Source of the DNA: Phlegmacium glaucopus
Lineage: Eukaryota; Basidiomycota; Agaricomycetes; Agaricales; Cortinariaceae
DNA: 64,000 bases
Assembly: GCA_015039465.1 (NCBI GenBank)
Contig: MU130299.1
Coordinates: forward strand, 328,049-392,048
Reading direction: 5' to 3'
The notes under the pieces were generated by a model. It was not told the DNA's origin. It saw only the letters and a program-made list of their open reading frames with translations, and did no database searches. Each line of letters starts with the position of its first letter. Position 1 is the first letter of the stretch. This document shows, piece after piece, positions 21,391 to 36,919 of the stretch. The translations under genes and the position numbers were made by a program.

Positions 21391-23177
21391 TGCATGGACT
21401 GTCACTCCTTTTTCTGGCCTGGTCATTAGCAGCTTACGCGGCTATTTTGCCTATTTCGACTCCTCCTACGGTTGGGGAAATAGCGAAACTTTTAAAAGTC
21501 CCCATTTCATCTAAACTGTAAGTCGTCGTTTTGGGGATACACGCAAGTGAAAATTTTAAACGTTATTAGTCTTCCTGTCAATGCTTTAACACATCAACTC
21601 AGAACACGTGTTACCAGTACGAAGACAACCACCAGGCGCATATATATACTGATTCAAACTCTGGTTATATCTAGCGTCAAATGCCCCTAGTACTCGAAAC
21701 ACGGTACTCAAAGTCGTGACGTCTGGTGAGTACTAGATAAATCATTTTGACTTCAAAAATGGTTGGTTGAATTCAGCATCCCAGTACAATGTGGCCAGAA
21801 GCAAACCTTCAATGATGTTTTGGTTGATACTGGTAGTGCTATTCTATGGTTCGGGGGCGAGAGTCCCTACGTTCCGGGTTCCAACACAGTGGTGTACGTG
21901 CTCCACTGTATATTTGCATACAAATTCTTGTTGAAAAACTTAAGCTGTATAGTATCAACTCAGATTTCAGTGTAGGATACGGTGCTGGAGGTGTCCAAGG
22001 CACTGCATTTCGTGATACGGTCATCATCGGCGAAGCGACTGGAGTTGGCCAAATCATAGGCGCAGCCAACAAGACAACTGGCTTCAATCTCGTTAGACCC
22101 ATCGACGGCATTCGTACGTCCCTTTAGTTTCTAAACCAAAATCATAAACATACACATTTTCTCCGCAGTTGGTTTAGGACCATCTGGCAGTAACAGTGGA
22201 GATGTAACAGGATTCGACTCTACGCCTACTTTTGTTGAGACGTTGGTTGCTCAGAACCAGATCTCTAAACCGATGTTTGGCATTTTTGTTAATCCACTGG
22301 GTACAGACGGCACTCCCGAGGGTACTGGTGAGATCACGTTTGGGGGTATTGATGAATCAAAGATTCAGGGTGATGAGCTTTTGAATTTGTTTCAAGTTTT
22401 TACTAACCTGGGTTGCAGGCGAAGTGACTTGGGTGGCGCAAAATGCACCCGTGAACTTCCATTGGGAATTCAACGTATATTTTCAACTGCCTCAGTTTTA
22501 TTTCAGTGTGCTCACTTTTATCCTCCAGATTTCATCTTTCAGTTTCGGTACAGTTAATTTAACTGAACCCACATTCGCGCGCACGGACACTGGTGTTCTT
22601 TCTATCGGTATCCCTTTGTATGATTCACCTTCTCTGTTTCTCAAGACATCAATAATGACACACTTTCTTTTTCAAAAAAACTGTTTAGCGACTCGTACCT
22701 TGCCATGAACGAAGCATATAACGGTAGTATCCATTTCGACCGCAGCGCTCTCAGTGGTTTTCTTAATTTCAACTCGAATGACGTACCCTCCCTGCCTAAC
22801 CTCAGTATCACCCTTGGTTCTGAGACCTTCTCGATCCCGCCATCGAAGTACATTGTCCCCCGCCAGCTATATCCTATGCTCAATGTTACGGATGTTCCCG
22901 GGTTGGAAAAGACATGGATTGCAAGTGCAGGCCCAGGCTCGTTCGGTTTGGGACAGAAGTGGCTTGAAAATGTTTATACAGCTTATGATAGTAAGTACTC
23001 TTTTTTCTCCGTCCTTTTTTATTTTCCTTTTACAACGTGTATACCCTGAATTGTTTTGCTAACTTGGTTTCTTTCTTAGTGGAAAACCATCGTATGTTGG
23101 CTTATACTTTCTTTTTGCGGAGTAACGATTGACCCCATCCTTTTATAGGCGTCGGATTTGCTCGTAGTAGCGCATGA
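21391..23177 (+). CDS. Secreted aspartic protease (pepsin family A1)
   Basis: The start MHGLSLLFLAWSLAAYA is a good signal peptide. A short propeptide follows, then the first catalytic site VDTGSAILWFG (about 21825). The sequences SVGYGAGGVQGTAF, IIGEATGVGQIIG and GLGPSGSN follow. The second catalytic site is FARTDTGVLSIG near 22590, with Val where many relatives have Thr or Ser after DTG. The C-terminal lobe has SITLGSETFSIPPSKYIVP, and the protein ends in the family's usual pattern, ENHRVGFARSSA. About nine exons are needed. One of them, at 23080-23091, is only 12 nt (TGGAAAACCATC) yet restores the conserved end. The product should cleave extracellular protein under acid conditions. Confidence 0.85.
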
Positions 23178-24244
23178 GGCTTTTGTAATGGACAAAAACA
23201 GACATTAATCCTCCTTTTGTTCCACAATAACTGACTTTTTACCCTCTCTCATCAATCTTGATTCTTGCATGCATAGACTTCCACTTTTTTTCTAAATTAG
23301 GTCGCATGATCATGAAATGGACTTCAATCTTTATACACTTCATTGAACTTTTTTTTGTTTTTTGCTTCACAATGCTTTTAAAAAGCTGGCCTTAACTAGC
23401 ACCATTGCAATTATAGTATGAACGGACTAAACGATCATGACCTCGTAATCCTAAGCTAAGCCTTTCGAACTGTCCTCTTCGTCTCGTCTTCCATCGCCTT
23501 GCTCCAAGGCCTGATGCATCTAGATAGCAGATAGTTTCATGTTTATATTGTATCAATATACCATGGAGTTGTTGATTTTAGGAGGGTGTCTGACACTGTC
23601 TGTTGGCGTGGATCGTCTACTTATGGTCATCTCCACTGATAGGTGATTAGATCACTGATCTCGATCATTGCGCTCTCGTTTTATAGGCTATGCACGATGT
23701 CCTACGATGTCCTTGAAGGTAATGTTATTTTTATCTTGTAGTGAATCCTTCTAATAACAACTTTGATCTTAGCTCTAGCTTCCCTGACGAAGAGGGATAT
23801 GTGTACCGAGATATCAGCCCCAAAAATATCATCATTTACAATGGACGTGCGAAATTAAACGATCATTGAATCTCTCTGGTGGAAGGGCGTCTAGTCTCTA
23901 TTCTGTCATATAAGGCTAGCAGTCTTCTGGACGTTACCGTGCAAGACTATATCGGGGTCGTTAAAAAAGGTTGGCCAGACTGTATTCAACAACGGCGCTG
24001 ACCGTCTCAGCCGACGTCACGCACTCATTTGCTCAGCCCTACTTATCGACTCCGACCCAACAAGTTTTCCAAATACTGTCCAGTACCCTCCAGTACCTTG
24101 TCGTTGTGCTTGACAATTTCAAGAACCTGTATCTACTATAGCATCAGCAAATCAGGGTTTTGCTATGGAACACTGTCCAGCCGCCAGCGCTAATCAAATT
24201 ATCAAAAAACCCTTTTTTTGGTCCTGTGCTTAGACAATATGTAT
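23178..24244. other. Intergenic region after the protease, no gene seen
   Basis: About 1.07 kb is without protein-like open frames. Nothing was recognised apart from T-rich tracts near 23.28-23.36 kb, which may belong to the protease 3' end. Confidence 0.4.
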
Positions 24245-24611
24245 TACAGCTGCCTGCAAAATGCTAGGCCGTTTTTAAATCTTCTGTGTGCGCCTTTGTT
24301 TGGTGCAAATACACTTTTTGGGTAGATCCGTAGTAGATATGACGAATTGGAGCCAATGTGGAGCAATCCATCGGGATCTGAAAACTGTTGCAAGCATGGT
24401 TGCCGAGGTTACAGACATTGACCACTGTATATATTACTATGACATAGTTATTGTATTCGATGAGGGAGGCCGCGAGCAAGAAGAGGGGAGCGTGGAGCTG
24501 AAATGACAATCACATCATCACTCCCGCACTGTACCAAAAACAGGTGTTTACACCAAACACGGGCGGACACAGAAGATTTAAAAACGGCCTAGCATTTTGC
24601 AGGCAGCTGTA
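24245..24611. mobile_element. 363-bp inverted-repeat element flanked by TA
   Basis: The element spans 24247-24609. Both ends read CAGCTGCCTGCAAAATGCTA in opposite orientation. The first 42 bases match perfectly, and similarity continues imperfectly to about 75. TA dinucleotides flank both sides (24245-24246 and 24610-24611), as for Tc1/mariner-type insertions. No transposase is encoded, so this is a miniature element. The internal minus-strand open frame is judged to be chance. Confidence 0.8.
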
Positions 24612-24900
24612 AAATGAATGGATGAGCGAGATGGTAGACAATTAGTGTGAGTAATCTGCTAAGTTGCTAGCGTAATAATATATGGGCGAAAGTCGGGGGT
24701 GGCTTTTCGGCCAGACAGGAGTAACTTGGTTCCTGAGTTAATTTCGAGGTGAACTTGACTGCCTAGTCAGAGTTGCATTGTATTTAAGTTGTAGTACGAT
24801 GAAAATTTGTCTGAATGCTTTTCGGGAGTGGAGGGAGGGTAGTAAAAGAAAAGAGCGAGAGACAGTTCTGAAGAGCTTATTGTCAATAAGACGATGACCA

Positions 24901-25129
24901 GTCGCGGAAGGACCCCGGATTATCCCTACCTAGGCTAGATCCCAAAAAGTCGAAATTTTGCGGTTTCTGTCCGGACAAAAAATAGGTTCCCACGCTAGCT
25001 GACCTCGGATTTGAACGTTTCGGAACATCCTGCTTCAAAAAGGGTTTTTTTTTGACCCAAATTTTGTCCAATCTTGTCCGGATTGAGGGATCTAGCCTAG
25101 GTAGGGATAATCCGGGGTCCTGTCGCGGA
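24901..25129. mobile_element. 213-bp MITE with perfect 35-bp TIRs and 8-bp target duplication
   Basis: The element spans 24909-25121. The first 35 bases, beginning AGGACCCCGGATTATCCC, are the exact complement of the last 35. GTCGCGGA lies on each side (24901-24908 and 25122-25129). Internal TCCGGAC words are shared with the 730-bp element at 11.4 kb. The perfect ends and target duplication indicate a recent insertion. An 8-bp duplication fits the hAT superfamily. Confidence 0.88.
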
Positions 25130-26029
25130 GTGGGGATGGGGGATTGCACCCTGACTGTCACCGCTTAAAGGACCGTACCTGACCGTACCTCAATTGTTTG
25201 ATACTAAATTGATAGGCTACTAGTATAAGCTATGAGAAAATAGGGGCATCATCAGATTCATTACGCATCCCGATTTGGGATAACCTGTTAAGTCTATCAC
25301 AGTCTATCACTCCTGCCATTTTATTTACCTTGTGATTTGTGTCTTATGACATTAATCCAAGACCATTACTCTCCGATTATGGAGAGGAGAATATCTTTTT
25401 CGATATTTCGAGTGGAATAACTGTTGGATCGAATGTCAAGAATACTACTAGCGAACAAAAACAATTCGATATATTGGAAAAGACAGACTGCCTGCGCATA
25501 ACTTACTCCCAGAAATATTCATTCTAGCAATGCCTACATTAAAATGTGTAACGTACAGACTTTCCGGTGAAACAAGGGTCCGATTGCATTTTTACATCTG
25601 CACTTTCACAACCCTTGGTAACATCTTCCTCGTGATATTGTGGGTTGTGTTGCCAATTCCTGCCTCGGGGGCAGTCCTTTCAATAGTCTGCGCTACACGT
25701 CGCAAGCCACTAGATTAGAAGTGAGTCTATTTTATTGAGCCAGCTTTTATAAATATTACATTGTCAACCGTCAACTCAACAGTTCATACATACCTATACG
25801 TACCCATGGTACAAAATAGCTACAATGTACTACAATTCATTATGTAAAGTGAATATGTACCATATCAAAGAAAGTTGGAGTCGGATGGATGGGTAAGTAA
25901 ACGCCGAATTGGCACCAGGACTGATTATTGGAAGGGTTGTTAGACGAAAAATAAATACTGCATGCAAAAAAGTTCGAGTCGGATGGAGGGGCAAGCCAGG
26001 GTAAGTAAGCTCCGAGCCACCGAGACCGA
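25130..26029. other. Intergenic region with a roughly 100-bp-spaced direct repeat
   Basis: No gene was recognised. A segment beginning AAAGTTGGAGTCGGATGG near 25870 recurs as AAAGTTCGAGTCGGATGG near 25970, each followed by GGTAAGTAA and a similar CGCCGA/CTCCGA word. It is a short tandem duplication just downstream of the small secreted-protein gene. Confidence 0.45.
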
Positions 26030-26426
26030 CTAATCGATAGGTTTTCGCGGCCCAGGTTTCGCGACGGGCACACCAATAGGTGGATCGTGAGGCCCTGGAT
26101 ATTTCGGTTTCGGGGCTATAAAGACGCTGGCCTTTCTGACGGTCTCTACTGCCTTCTTGAATTTACTACTGCCACCACTAGGATTTCTCCGAGGAGTGAT
26201 AGCGGCTTTGATTTTCTGACTTGGTGTTCGCGTTACGGGTGTTTTACTGATCTCATTGGACAACAGCTCATGGCCCCCATGGGGCCCATCCCATGGCATA
26301 GGTAAACAGGAGATATCTAATCAGAGTAGGGTTGTTAGTACAGCGCATTTGAGGCCAGGGCTTCATTAAATGCTCACGTAAAACATTGCATAGCAGGAAC
26401 AAGAAGGCGATAAGAGGAAATTGCAT
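26030..26426 (-). CDS. Small basic secreted-protein candidate, two exons
   Basis: Exon 1 (26378-26426) encodes MQFPLIAFLFLLCNVL, a clear signal-peptide-like start. A 61-nt intron runs from GTGAGC (26377) to TTAG (26317). Exon 2 (26030-26316) continues in frame to a stop and gives a total of 110 residues. The mature part is rich in Lys, Pro and Arg (for example KAAITPRRNPSGGSSKFKK and PKPKYPGPHDPPIGVPVAK) and has a single Cys near its start. No family was recognised. The intron and signal peptide support a gene; its function is unknown. Confidence 0.45.
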
Positions 26427-27634
26427 GTCGAACGGAGAAGGCGATAAAGGTTGAGAGTGTGTGCAAATATCTAATAGGTGACCAGCACCTATAGAAGTTC
26501 GATTGTGAGGCCTGAGCTGGGTTGAATTGCAGGTATCAAACTTCTCTTTATACCATTCCAGGGTGGCTATACGTAATCTCAAAGATCACAGATTTGGAAC
26601 GGGTCTAAACGGTGAAACAGGAGCTCTAATAGTAATAGTGTGAAGGGGAAAAAAAACCAAAAAAAACCTCTCCTGTCCTCTGTTAAATGTTTAGTCTGTA
26701 CTAGTCGATGTCGGAGGTTCCACGGCTTGTGGTTGCTCTTAGGCATTGCATCCCCATTCCATTCTGTCCCACGGTCAATTAAGAATGGAATGGGGACGAG
26801 ACTAGCATTGACCCTGTTTCATCATTTATTTTATGCTTTGTAGAAAGCGGGGAAGTATATTTCTGGCACTGATTTCTTGGCAATTGAGCCAGGGGTTGAT
26901 GGAGATGATCCTCCTGCGATGTTTATAGACCGTAAAACAAGTCATTCTCATTTCTACTACGACATCGCACGGGTTGGAAACTACCGCTATATTTCTGAAG
27001 AGCAATAACGGCTGGTTTTGAGAATGGTTATTTGCAACCGGATATAGGCGCAGTTTTCTTATTTAGATTGAAATGACGCCAAAAAAAGATTATTCCGGCT
27101 TGTGCCTGCGCATCCGGCACAGCCATTTCCTGCTTTTTACGCCTCATAGGCCATCTCGGAGCGTCCTTAAACATTGTGAGGTTACAGGGTTTTACTGTAA
27201 ACGGCGTTAAGAGGGTGGCCGCGACGCTCAAGACTCGTTCTCCGTCCCGCGGTCTGGGTGCACTCGGACATGCAGTACAAAGTGACTTTCCCGGATCAGG
27301 GATCGGCCCGGTCATTTGATGCAAATGTATCCGTATTTGCATACTGCCATTGGTCACGAGACCACCCTACCTTTATAATTAACACAGTGGCTCCTGCAGT
27401 TTTAACTATGAGGGAGATATTACTTATAGATATGATAGGTCTGCGTTGCAAGACGCTACGAATTAGGTAACACGGTAAACAGTCATGCATAAATGCTCAT
27501 AAAAATATCAGTTAACAAAGCACAACATTCATTGAATACACTCCAGAACAGAATTAAATAAAAGAGGGGGAAAAAAAGAGAGAGAAGAGAAGAAAAAGAA
27601 AGAAAGAAGGAAAAGAAATTACAGCAAAACTTTT
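26427..27634. other. Intergenic region with a 14-bp inverted repeat
   Basis: No gene was seen. CCCCATTCCATTCT at 26752-26765 is repeated in inverse at 26782-26795 with a 16-nt spacer. The last 100 bases are purine-rich and lie next to the calcineurin stop codon, probably its 3' untranslated region. Confidence 0.4.
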
Positions 27635-30032
27635 TTAGGCTGTATCATGTCTCTTCAACGATGGCTTTGCGTTTATACTCCTCCCTCTCGCAATCTTCTC
27701 CGCCAATTTCTCCACGATACCTCCTTCATCATCACCATCTTCATCCAGTGTGCGTTTGATCAAATATTCCATATCCATCCCATCCGAGTCTTTACGACTC
27801 GTAAGCCGCATACTTGGGACTGGGAAAATGGTAGGACGGTGCGCTTCAAAGTCTGGTAGACGTTCGTTTGCCAGATCCGAACGACGGCTGTAACGAGGAC
27901 GAGTTATTTCAGTAAAGGAAACCTGATCAAGAAAAAACTAAGGGAACTTACGCATCAGCAAATGTGCGAATGCTCCTGTTGATTCTGGTGCCTTGCACGT
28001 TGAGTCCAATACCAGTAGAAGACCCACTAACAGTGTCAGTTTCCAGTTCAGTAGCATTCTCTGCCTCTTCTCTATTCATTACAAAGGCTCAAGATCAACA
28101 TATATTTAACAAAGATAGAAACCCGGAAAGACAAACGAACCGAAGAATTTGGAACACTTTTTGCATTCTCCCAACCGCCATAATCTTGTTTTTGATTGCC
28201 TGGCGTCTTGCCGCAATGGCTTCTGCACTGAGCTCTTCCGCTATCTCGTCCTCACCATCGGACTCAGAATCGAGTTCTTCTTGTGAACATATACTCAAGA
28301 TCGCTAGGAGCATCTCGGTAACTGCATAAAATGATGGAATTGATCAGAAACTCAGAGGCATAAATAACACCAAGTACTCACTCTTAAGCCCTACAAAGGG
28401 TAGACTCCACGTGAATGCATCCATGAAATTGGGTAGCCAGTACGGATGCGAACTCGAGTTGTACTGTCTGATAGTGATATTCTTGTTCGCATACTTGAGT
28501 ACAGCCCCACGATTATGGTAGACGTCCAAATAATTGGGAGCAGAAAATATGGTGATGACAGATGGGAAATTTCGTTTAGGAGTTTTCCGGTACATCGTGT
28601 ACCTAAAGAGAACATGAAGGTAGGGTTTAGTTATCCAAGAAAAACAAGGGAGAAGAGAACAACAAACATACCCAGCATCTTGAGCCTCATGTCCCCGTAT
28701 AACCGTTAACAACGAATTCCTTTCTAGGAATTTGGTGACAGCATCAAATCTACGGCACATTATTCGCTTCCTTTTGTTCCATAGAGACGGGCAAAGAGAA
28801 GGGGAGGGGCTCACGTATAGAAAAACGAGCACCCGCGCGTCGCATTATTTAGAAACTGGGTACCAGCAGGAACACCTTGTCCAGTCTCGTTCTCATGACC
28901 GAAATTGGTAATGGGATCAGCCCAAAGGAGATCACATAGCAGACCATGTGAGCCTGGTTCTTGGAAACGGTTGAGGGTTGTAAGATCGTTGAGAGTCATA
29001 AGTTCTGGTGAGATTCCTCCGTGCACGCAGAAGAAGCGGCCATCGACCAAGGCGGCAACAGGGAGGGAGCAGAAAGAACGTATACAAGCTTCGTATATGG
29101 TTTCAGAGTACTTGTGTAGACCTAGGTAATAAATGGTCAGCTTTGTTTTTAGAGAATTGGTCCGAGACACGAAGTTTACTTACATTCGCGTTTAAATGTG
29201 AAATATTCCGTTAGATGCCGACATTCGTGGTTGCCCCGTAACATAATTAATCTGTTTGGACTCCAGATTTTGCGCGCATATAGGTAGAGAAGGCACTGGA
29301 GCAAAAACGTTTCACCAGGGGTTACAGTTGAGCAAAGGGACATGCAAAGGTATACCTCAATCCCAAAATCTCCTCTATCAACATAGTCTCCAAGGAAAAG
29401 ATACGCGCTCTCCTCCATCGAACCGCCCACCTCAAATAGCTTCATCAGATCGTACTACAAAAAACAATGTTGAGGCAAAAGGTTATCTGTGGCCTTGAAG
29501 CGCAAAGGCTCACGTATTGTCCGTGGATATCGCCGCATACTATATAATCAAAGCCGTCTTTAAGAATCCAAGAAAAACCAACACAAAAGAAAGAAAACCC
29601 AAACGAATTCTACGCACTTGTAACAGGACTCTTCACCGTCACCATATTGGCCTCTTTCGAGAAGACGGCGGTAGCCTGGTCCAAAATATATAGAGCCTGC
29701 TGTTCCGTCAATCGACCTTCACGAAAGAAATGGGACTTGAGAAATTCATGGTTTGGTTTCCGGTTTCCTTCTTCGTCATATGTGAAGAACTCGTCCTCTG
29801 TCGGTTTGTGTGCAGCGGGTTTGATAACCTAAAGAACAAACTGCATATGCGCGCGATCGACGGAAACTTGAAAGATAAGGAAACATACACCAGGTACTGG
29901 TCGTGCTCTTGTATCGAAAGTTGGGTCTGAATGGTTGGGTGGGCGGTAATCGTTATTCTGAGCAGCGAAAACTTGTTGTTGTTGTACTTGGGAGATAGAT
30001 CCGGAATGAGCGGGTCTGGAGCTAGTCGACAT
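27635..30032 (-). CDS. cna1: Calcineurin A, catalytic subunit of Ca2+/calmodulin-dependent phosphatase
   Basis: The start is [15 protein letters not shown]. After the first intron come [14 protein letters not shown] and [13 protein letters not shown]. The metallophosphatase core is complete: [43 protein letters not shown] and [18 protein letters not shown]. The B-subunit binding helix ([15 protein letters not shown]) is followed by a calmodulin-binding region ([18 protein letters not shown]). A C-terminal tail ends SLKRHDTA. Around ten short introns keep frame throughout. The enzyme dephosphorylates regulators such as Crz1 in response to calcium; length and order are normal for fungi. It lies between ARG5,6 upstream (540 bases) and intergenic DNA downstream, on the same strand as ARG5,6 and the P450. 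Confidence 0.93.
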
Positions 30033-30571
30033 CTATGCAATCGTCGTCGGCAACGTCGGCAGCGATGTTCTCGGCGGTGGGCTGGGATGGGCTCAGTGGT
30101 ACGGGCCGTACGATATGGCGGCAAGCTGGTGACCGAGCAACGACAAACTTGAACCTTCTTCTGTGTTTGGCAGTGTTAGTGAACTTTCTAGCGCCCATTG
30201 TGCATTGGCAGCCGCTGGAAGGGGAGCAAATTAAAGGCTGTGGGTAGATAGAGCATAAGTGGTACAAGGTCAAGGAATAACCCTGGATCTGGATCTACTG
30301 GTAACTAACTACTAGATGATCATGCTATCACTCCCTTGAAGGCTGTGCATGATGCGATGCCTCAGCTTCGGGCCTTTTGTGGCATAATTCCTCGTAATTC
30401 CATTCTCCTTAGCTGCCGCTCCCCTTTTATACATAAAACGAACAAATTCAGTGATAGGTCTAGACGTGTAGTAGTAACACAAGTGAATAAATCTAGAGCA
30501 GCATTCCGCCATGTATTCTTTCCAGCCAAATTCCCTCAGATCTCGAACCCGATACATTTTTTATCCACCAC
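30033..30571. promoter_or_regulatory. Calcineurin A promoter region and ARG5,6 3' end
   Basis: This 539-base interval is the only space between the two minus-strand genes. It must hold the ARG5,6 polyadenylation region and the calcineurin promoter. I identified no specific element. Confidence 0.4.
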
Positions 30572-33679
<3,108 letters not shown>

Positions 33680-34357
33680 GGCGAAGAACCTGAGGGTGGA
33701 GGAGAGCAGGAAGCGATGTTTCCCGAAATTTCAAATTAATATATATTATGGAGCCAGTCTCGTGACCTCGCCTGTGTTGCACTGTTGGAGCTTATGCCGT
33801 GAAGATCGAACTAATTGCTATAGCTCATAAAAATAAGGTGCTACTCGGATTGCAATTAAACCTCAAGTTGGCAGCATATATGAGTGTCGCAAATCCTTAC
33901 ATACTGATAAAGGCTTCCAAAAATTTCTGTATAAATATGGAATATGTACTACCTTTCAAGTTTCAGATGTTATTTTGAATCAGGAAGCTCACAATGAATA
34001 TTTTTCTTATTCAAAATGCTTGTCAGAATATCGTGTGAATGATAGAATCATACAAAAAGCAAGTTGTAATTTCAGGCTTAAAAGGATCCTAAGGGTACGG
34101 TAATAACTGGGAGTCAAATTTAGTCAAAGCCGGTCAGTTGTTAAGAGATTGTTAGTAAAACGACGTGTACCTCCATCCAGACATTCACAACACAAAAGTG
34201 GCATAACGTGTCAACATTCACTTTTTACTGAGGATGTGACGTGTCTTGATCATGTCGACAAGACTATGCTCCCTACAACTCTTTGGGAAAACATATAAAT
34301 ATTCCACACTGAAGAGCCAGCCAACACCCCCAAGTCCTCCCCTGAGGTATATACTAC
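33680..34357. promoter_or_regulatory. ARG5,6 upstream region and P450 3' end
   Basis: About 680 bases lie between two minus-strand genes. The region is AT-rich with no protein-like frame. It should contain the ARG5,6 promoter; no Gcn4-type TGACTC site was identified with confidence. Confidence 0.35.
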
Positions 34358-36919
34358 TCATGAACGACGGGTGAAAACCAAAGGAACACGAACAGGCCTA
34401 TGGAATGGAGGAGAGAAAAAAAACATTCATCAGTATCAACTCCATCATCCACGGAAAGACGCACGTCAATGTCAAACCAGCCCGCGCAGATAGAATTCTC
34501 GTTTTCCTTTGCTCCAACGTCTCCGCCACGAATTGTGGTTCCTCTTTGATCGTTATTTTAAATTGAGAGACAAGCATAGATAGGACTGCTATGCCTTCAG
34601 TCTCGGCGAATCTATCCGGGGAAAAAATGTGATCAGAAGAATCCTTTTTGATTGGAGATTTGAAAAGCCTACTTTCGACCAATGCATGCACGGGCTCCTG
34701 CATACGTTTAATATAAAAATGTCAAACAAAAAAGGATTCGGGAGGAAGGCAGTTCTCACCAGAACTAAAAGGCAGAAAAGCATCACGAGGCCAGTCTACG
34801 AGGAAACGCGAAGGGTTGAATGTATGTGGGTCTTTCCAGTAACGAGCTGAAAAGTATTTTGTTTTAAGAAAAGGGTGAGCCAGACATCAGGCACCAAGTA
34901 CTTACGATTATAGTGAATTCCGGGAACATCAATGACAATCACCGTTCCTTTTGGAACCGGCACAGTTGTCTGCTCTCCATGAATATTACTGGTCATTAGA
35001 CTTGTGTCTTCAGCGGAAACCTTTGGAACTCCCAACACCTGTGAAGTCAGACTACCATGAGCTTCAACTAAATATTGGAAGGAAGGGGGACGAACAGGCG
35101 GGAACAGTCGTAAGGTTTCGTTGAGGACACTGGAACAAGAAAGTCCTGTTAACGCAAACGTCGATTAATTTTAGAGGCATAGTTCCTTACGCCATAGATT
35201 GAGTTAAAAGAGGCATCTCCGCATAGGTCTAGATAATCCAAAAATGAAACTCGCCATGATATACAAGAAGTCCAGGTAGAAAACGGAACATACCGGAGGA
35301 CGGCCATTGGTAACAGACTGGATATGTTCAAAGAGCTTCTCCTGTTCATCAGGATACAACGCTAGCAAGGCAAATGTGAAGCACAAAGTATGTGCCGTCG
35401 TCTACATAATTAGATAGTCAACAAAAAAAGTGTAGGGAAAGTATGGGTTACAAACCTCATGTCCAGCAACGAGGAAAATATAAATATTGGCTATAGGAAA
35501 TCCATTAGTTGAAAAATGCAAGATATATATATATATAGACATACCTATAAGCTCATCCTCGCTCAGAGTTGTTAGGCCGGAGTTATGATCGTTTGCTTGC
35601 AACAAACTGCTGAATAGATCATGCCGCTCCGCCTTTTCAACCGCCGATTCACGCTCGTGTATCATTTCCGCCACATACGTCTACGGATGCGATTACCTCA
35701 GAAAAGAACAAACAGCGTGGGGCGTCTTTTGTTTGGCGACGTACATGCAGCTCTTCGAACCCAAGCTTGACTTTCTGCAGCCGGGCCGTCAGGCCCAACG
35801 CCCAACCGGGAACCAACAGCTTAATAATGAAATCGGTGGTAACGACGTGTAAAGCCTCTTTGTAAGACATCGTATGGCCAGGAGGAATAATGGTGTCTTC
35901 CTCTTTCCATGAAACGCTTCTTCCAAATCCTTAGGAAAATATGCCAAAAAGGATTTGTTAAAGATGAAAAATGTAACGAGTTGCACATACCTGCAGTCCC
36001 GATAACGAAAAGTGCAATCTGTAGAGCAACGGGTAAGGAGCGAAGGAAGTTGCAAGAAGAAGAAAGCATACAGGTAGTGTGATGTCAAGACAATGGTCCA
36101 CGGAGATAATGTCTTGATCCTTCCACAAATCGTTGAAAAGGCCCTGCATGATTTTTACGGTCTCCTCCCAAACTAGCTTGTTGTTGCGCTAAGGAAAAGC
36201 ATATCATGCCCAAGTGAGATATCAAGATCTGGAACACAAGTAGAGAGGGCTCACATCGGAAAAAGCAGGGGCTGAAATTTTTCTATATTTTTTCCATTCC
36301 TCACCTTCCGAAACGACAATATTGGGACCATAGAAAGATAGAGCTTCATAGTGTTCAACTGGCTTCGGAAAGCGAGCACGCGAGGAGATGACTTCCTGAG
36401 TAGCAAAGTTATAATGTCCTTCAAAAAAGGCCTCTCCCTAAAACTCACTTTTATGGCCGCCGCATCGGCGAGTAACAAAGTTGTTCTACTCTTTGGGAGT
36501 ACACTTACCTGGAGAATTCTAACTTCAGAAGAGAGTATCGATTGATACTGGCATCATCAGACCCACCAATGTACAGATGTCCCAACCGGCCGATTCGAAA
36601 ACTTTCGATAGAACATGCTCTTAAGCGACACACGGGTGGGAACAAGAATTAGGGACTCACACTTATGTTTTTCGGCGAATAAATGATGTCTTCCTAAACT
36701 AACCCCTGGTATTTTCGGTAGAGTGTTACCTAGAAAGGTGGTCGGTGATATGAGAGTACGTTTCCCTGGGTGGTGCCTAAGGATGTCGTACTAAGTAAAA
36801 ACTGCCACGAATGGATGATTAACATACTGGATCGCTTGGAGTGCCTTTACGAAAGAAAAAAGCTTGCGACCGAGGTAAAGCACGGCGAAAGTCAATACCA
36901 ATAGCGTAATTCCTTGCAT
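34358..36919 (-). CDS. Membrane-anchored cytochrome P450 monooxygenase
   Basis: The start MQGITLLVLTFAVLYLG is an N-terminal membrane anchor; a TATATAA lies about 36 bases before it. Exons in order give SLGRHHLFAEKHK, TTLLLADAAAIK, SRARFPKPVEHYEAL, VVSEGEEWKKYRKISAPAFS, the I-helix motif VAGHETTAHT, the K-helix NETLRLFPPVRPPSF, a meander region, and the heme-binding PFSSGARACIG with the ligand Cys. The end is PVRVPLVFTRRS after about fourteen short introns. Near 36.58-36.62 kb the frame wanted for VFESAGWDICTLVG cannot be joined to the preceding exon with a standard splice, so an indel or unusual splice is possible. The substrate is unknown; mushrooms carry many such genes for oxidising natural products and aromatics. 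Confidence 0.82.

Noticed and set aside
24264..24509. 81-residue minus-strand open frame with a hydrophobic run
   Set aside because: It lies wholly inside the TA-flanked miniature element and has no conserved feature.
28095..28313. Open frames on the plus strand of the calcineurin, ARG5,6 and P450 genes
   Set aside because: They are antisense shadows of well-supported coding exons.
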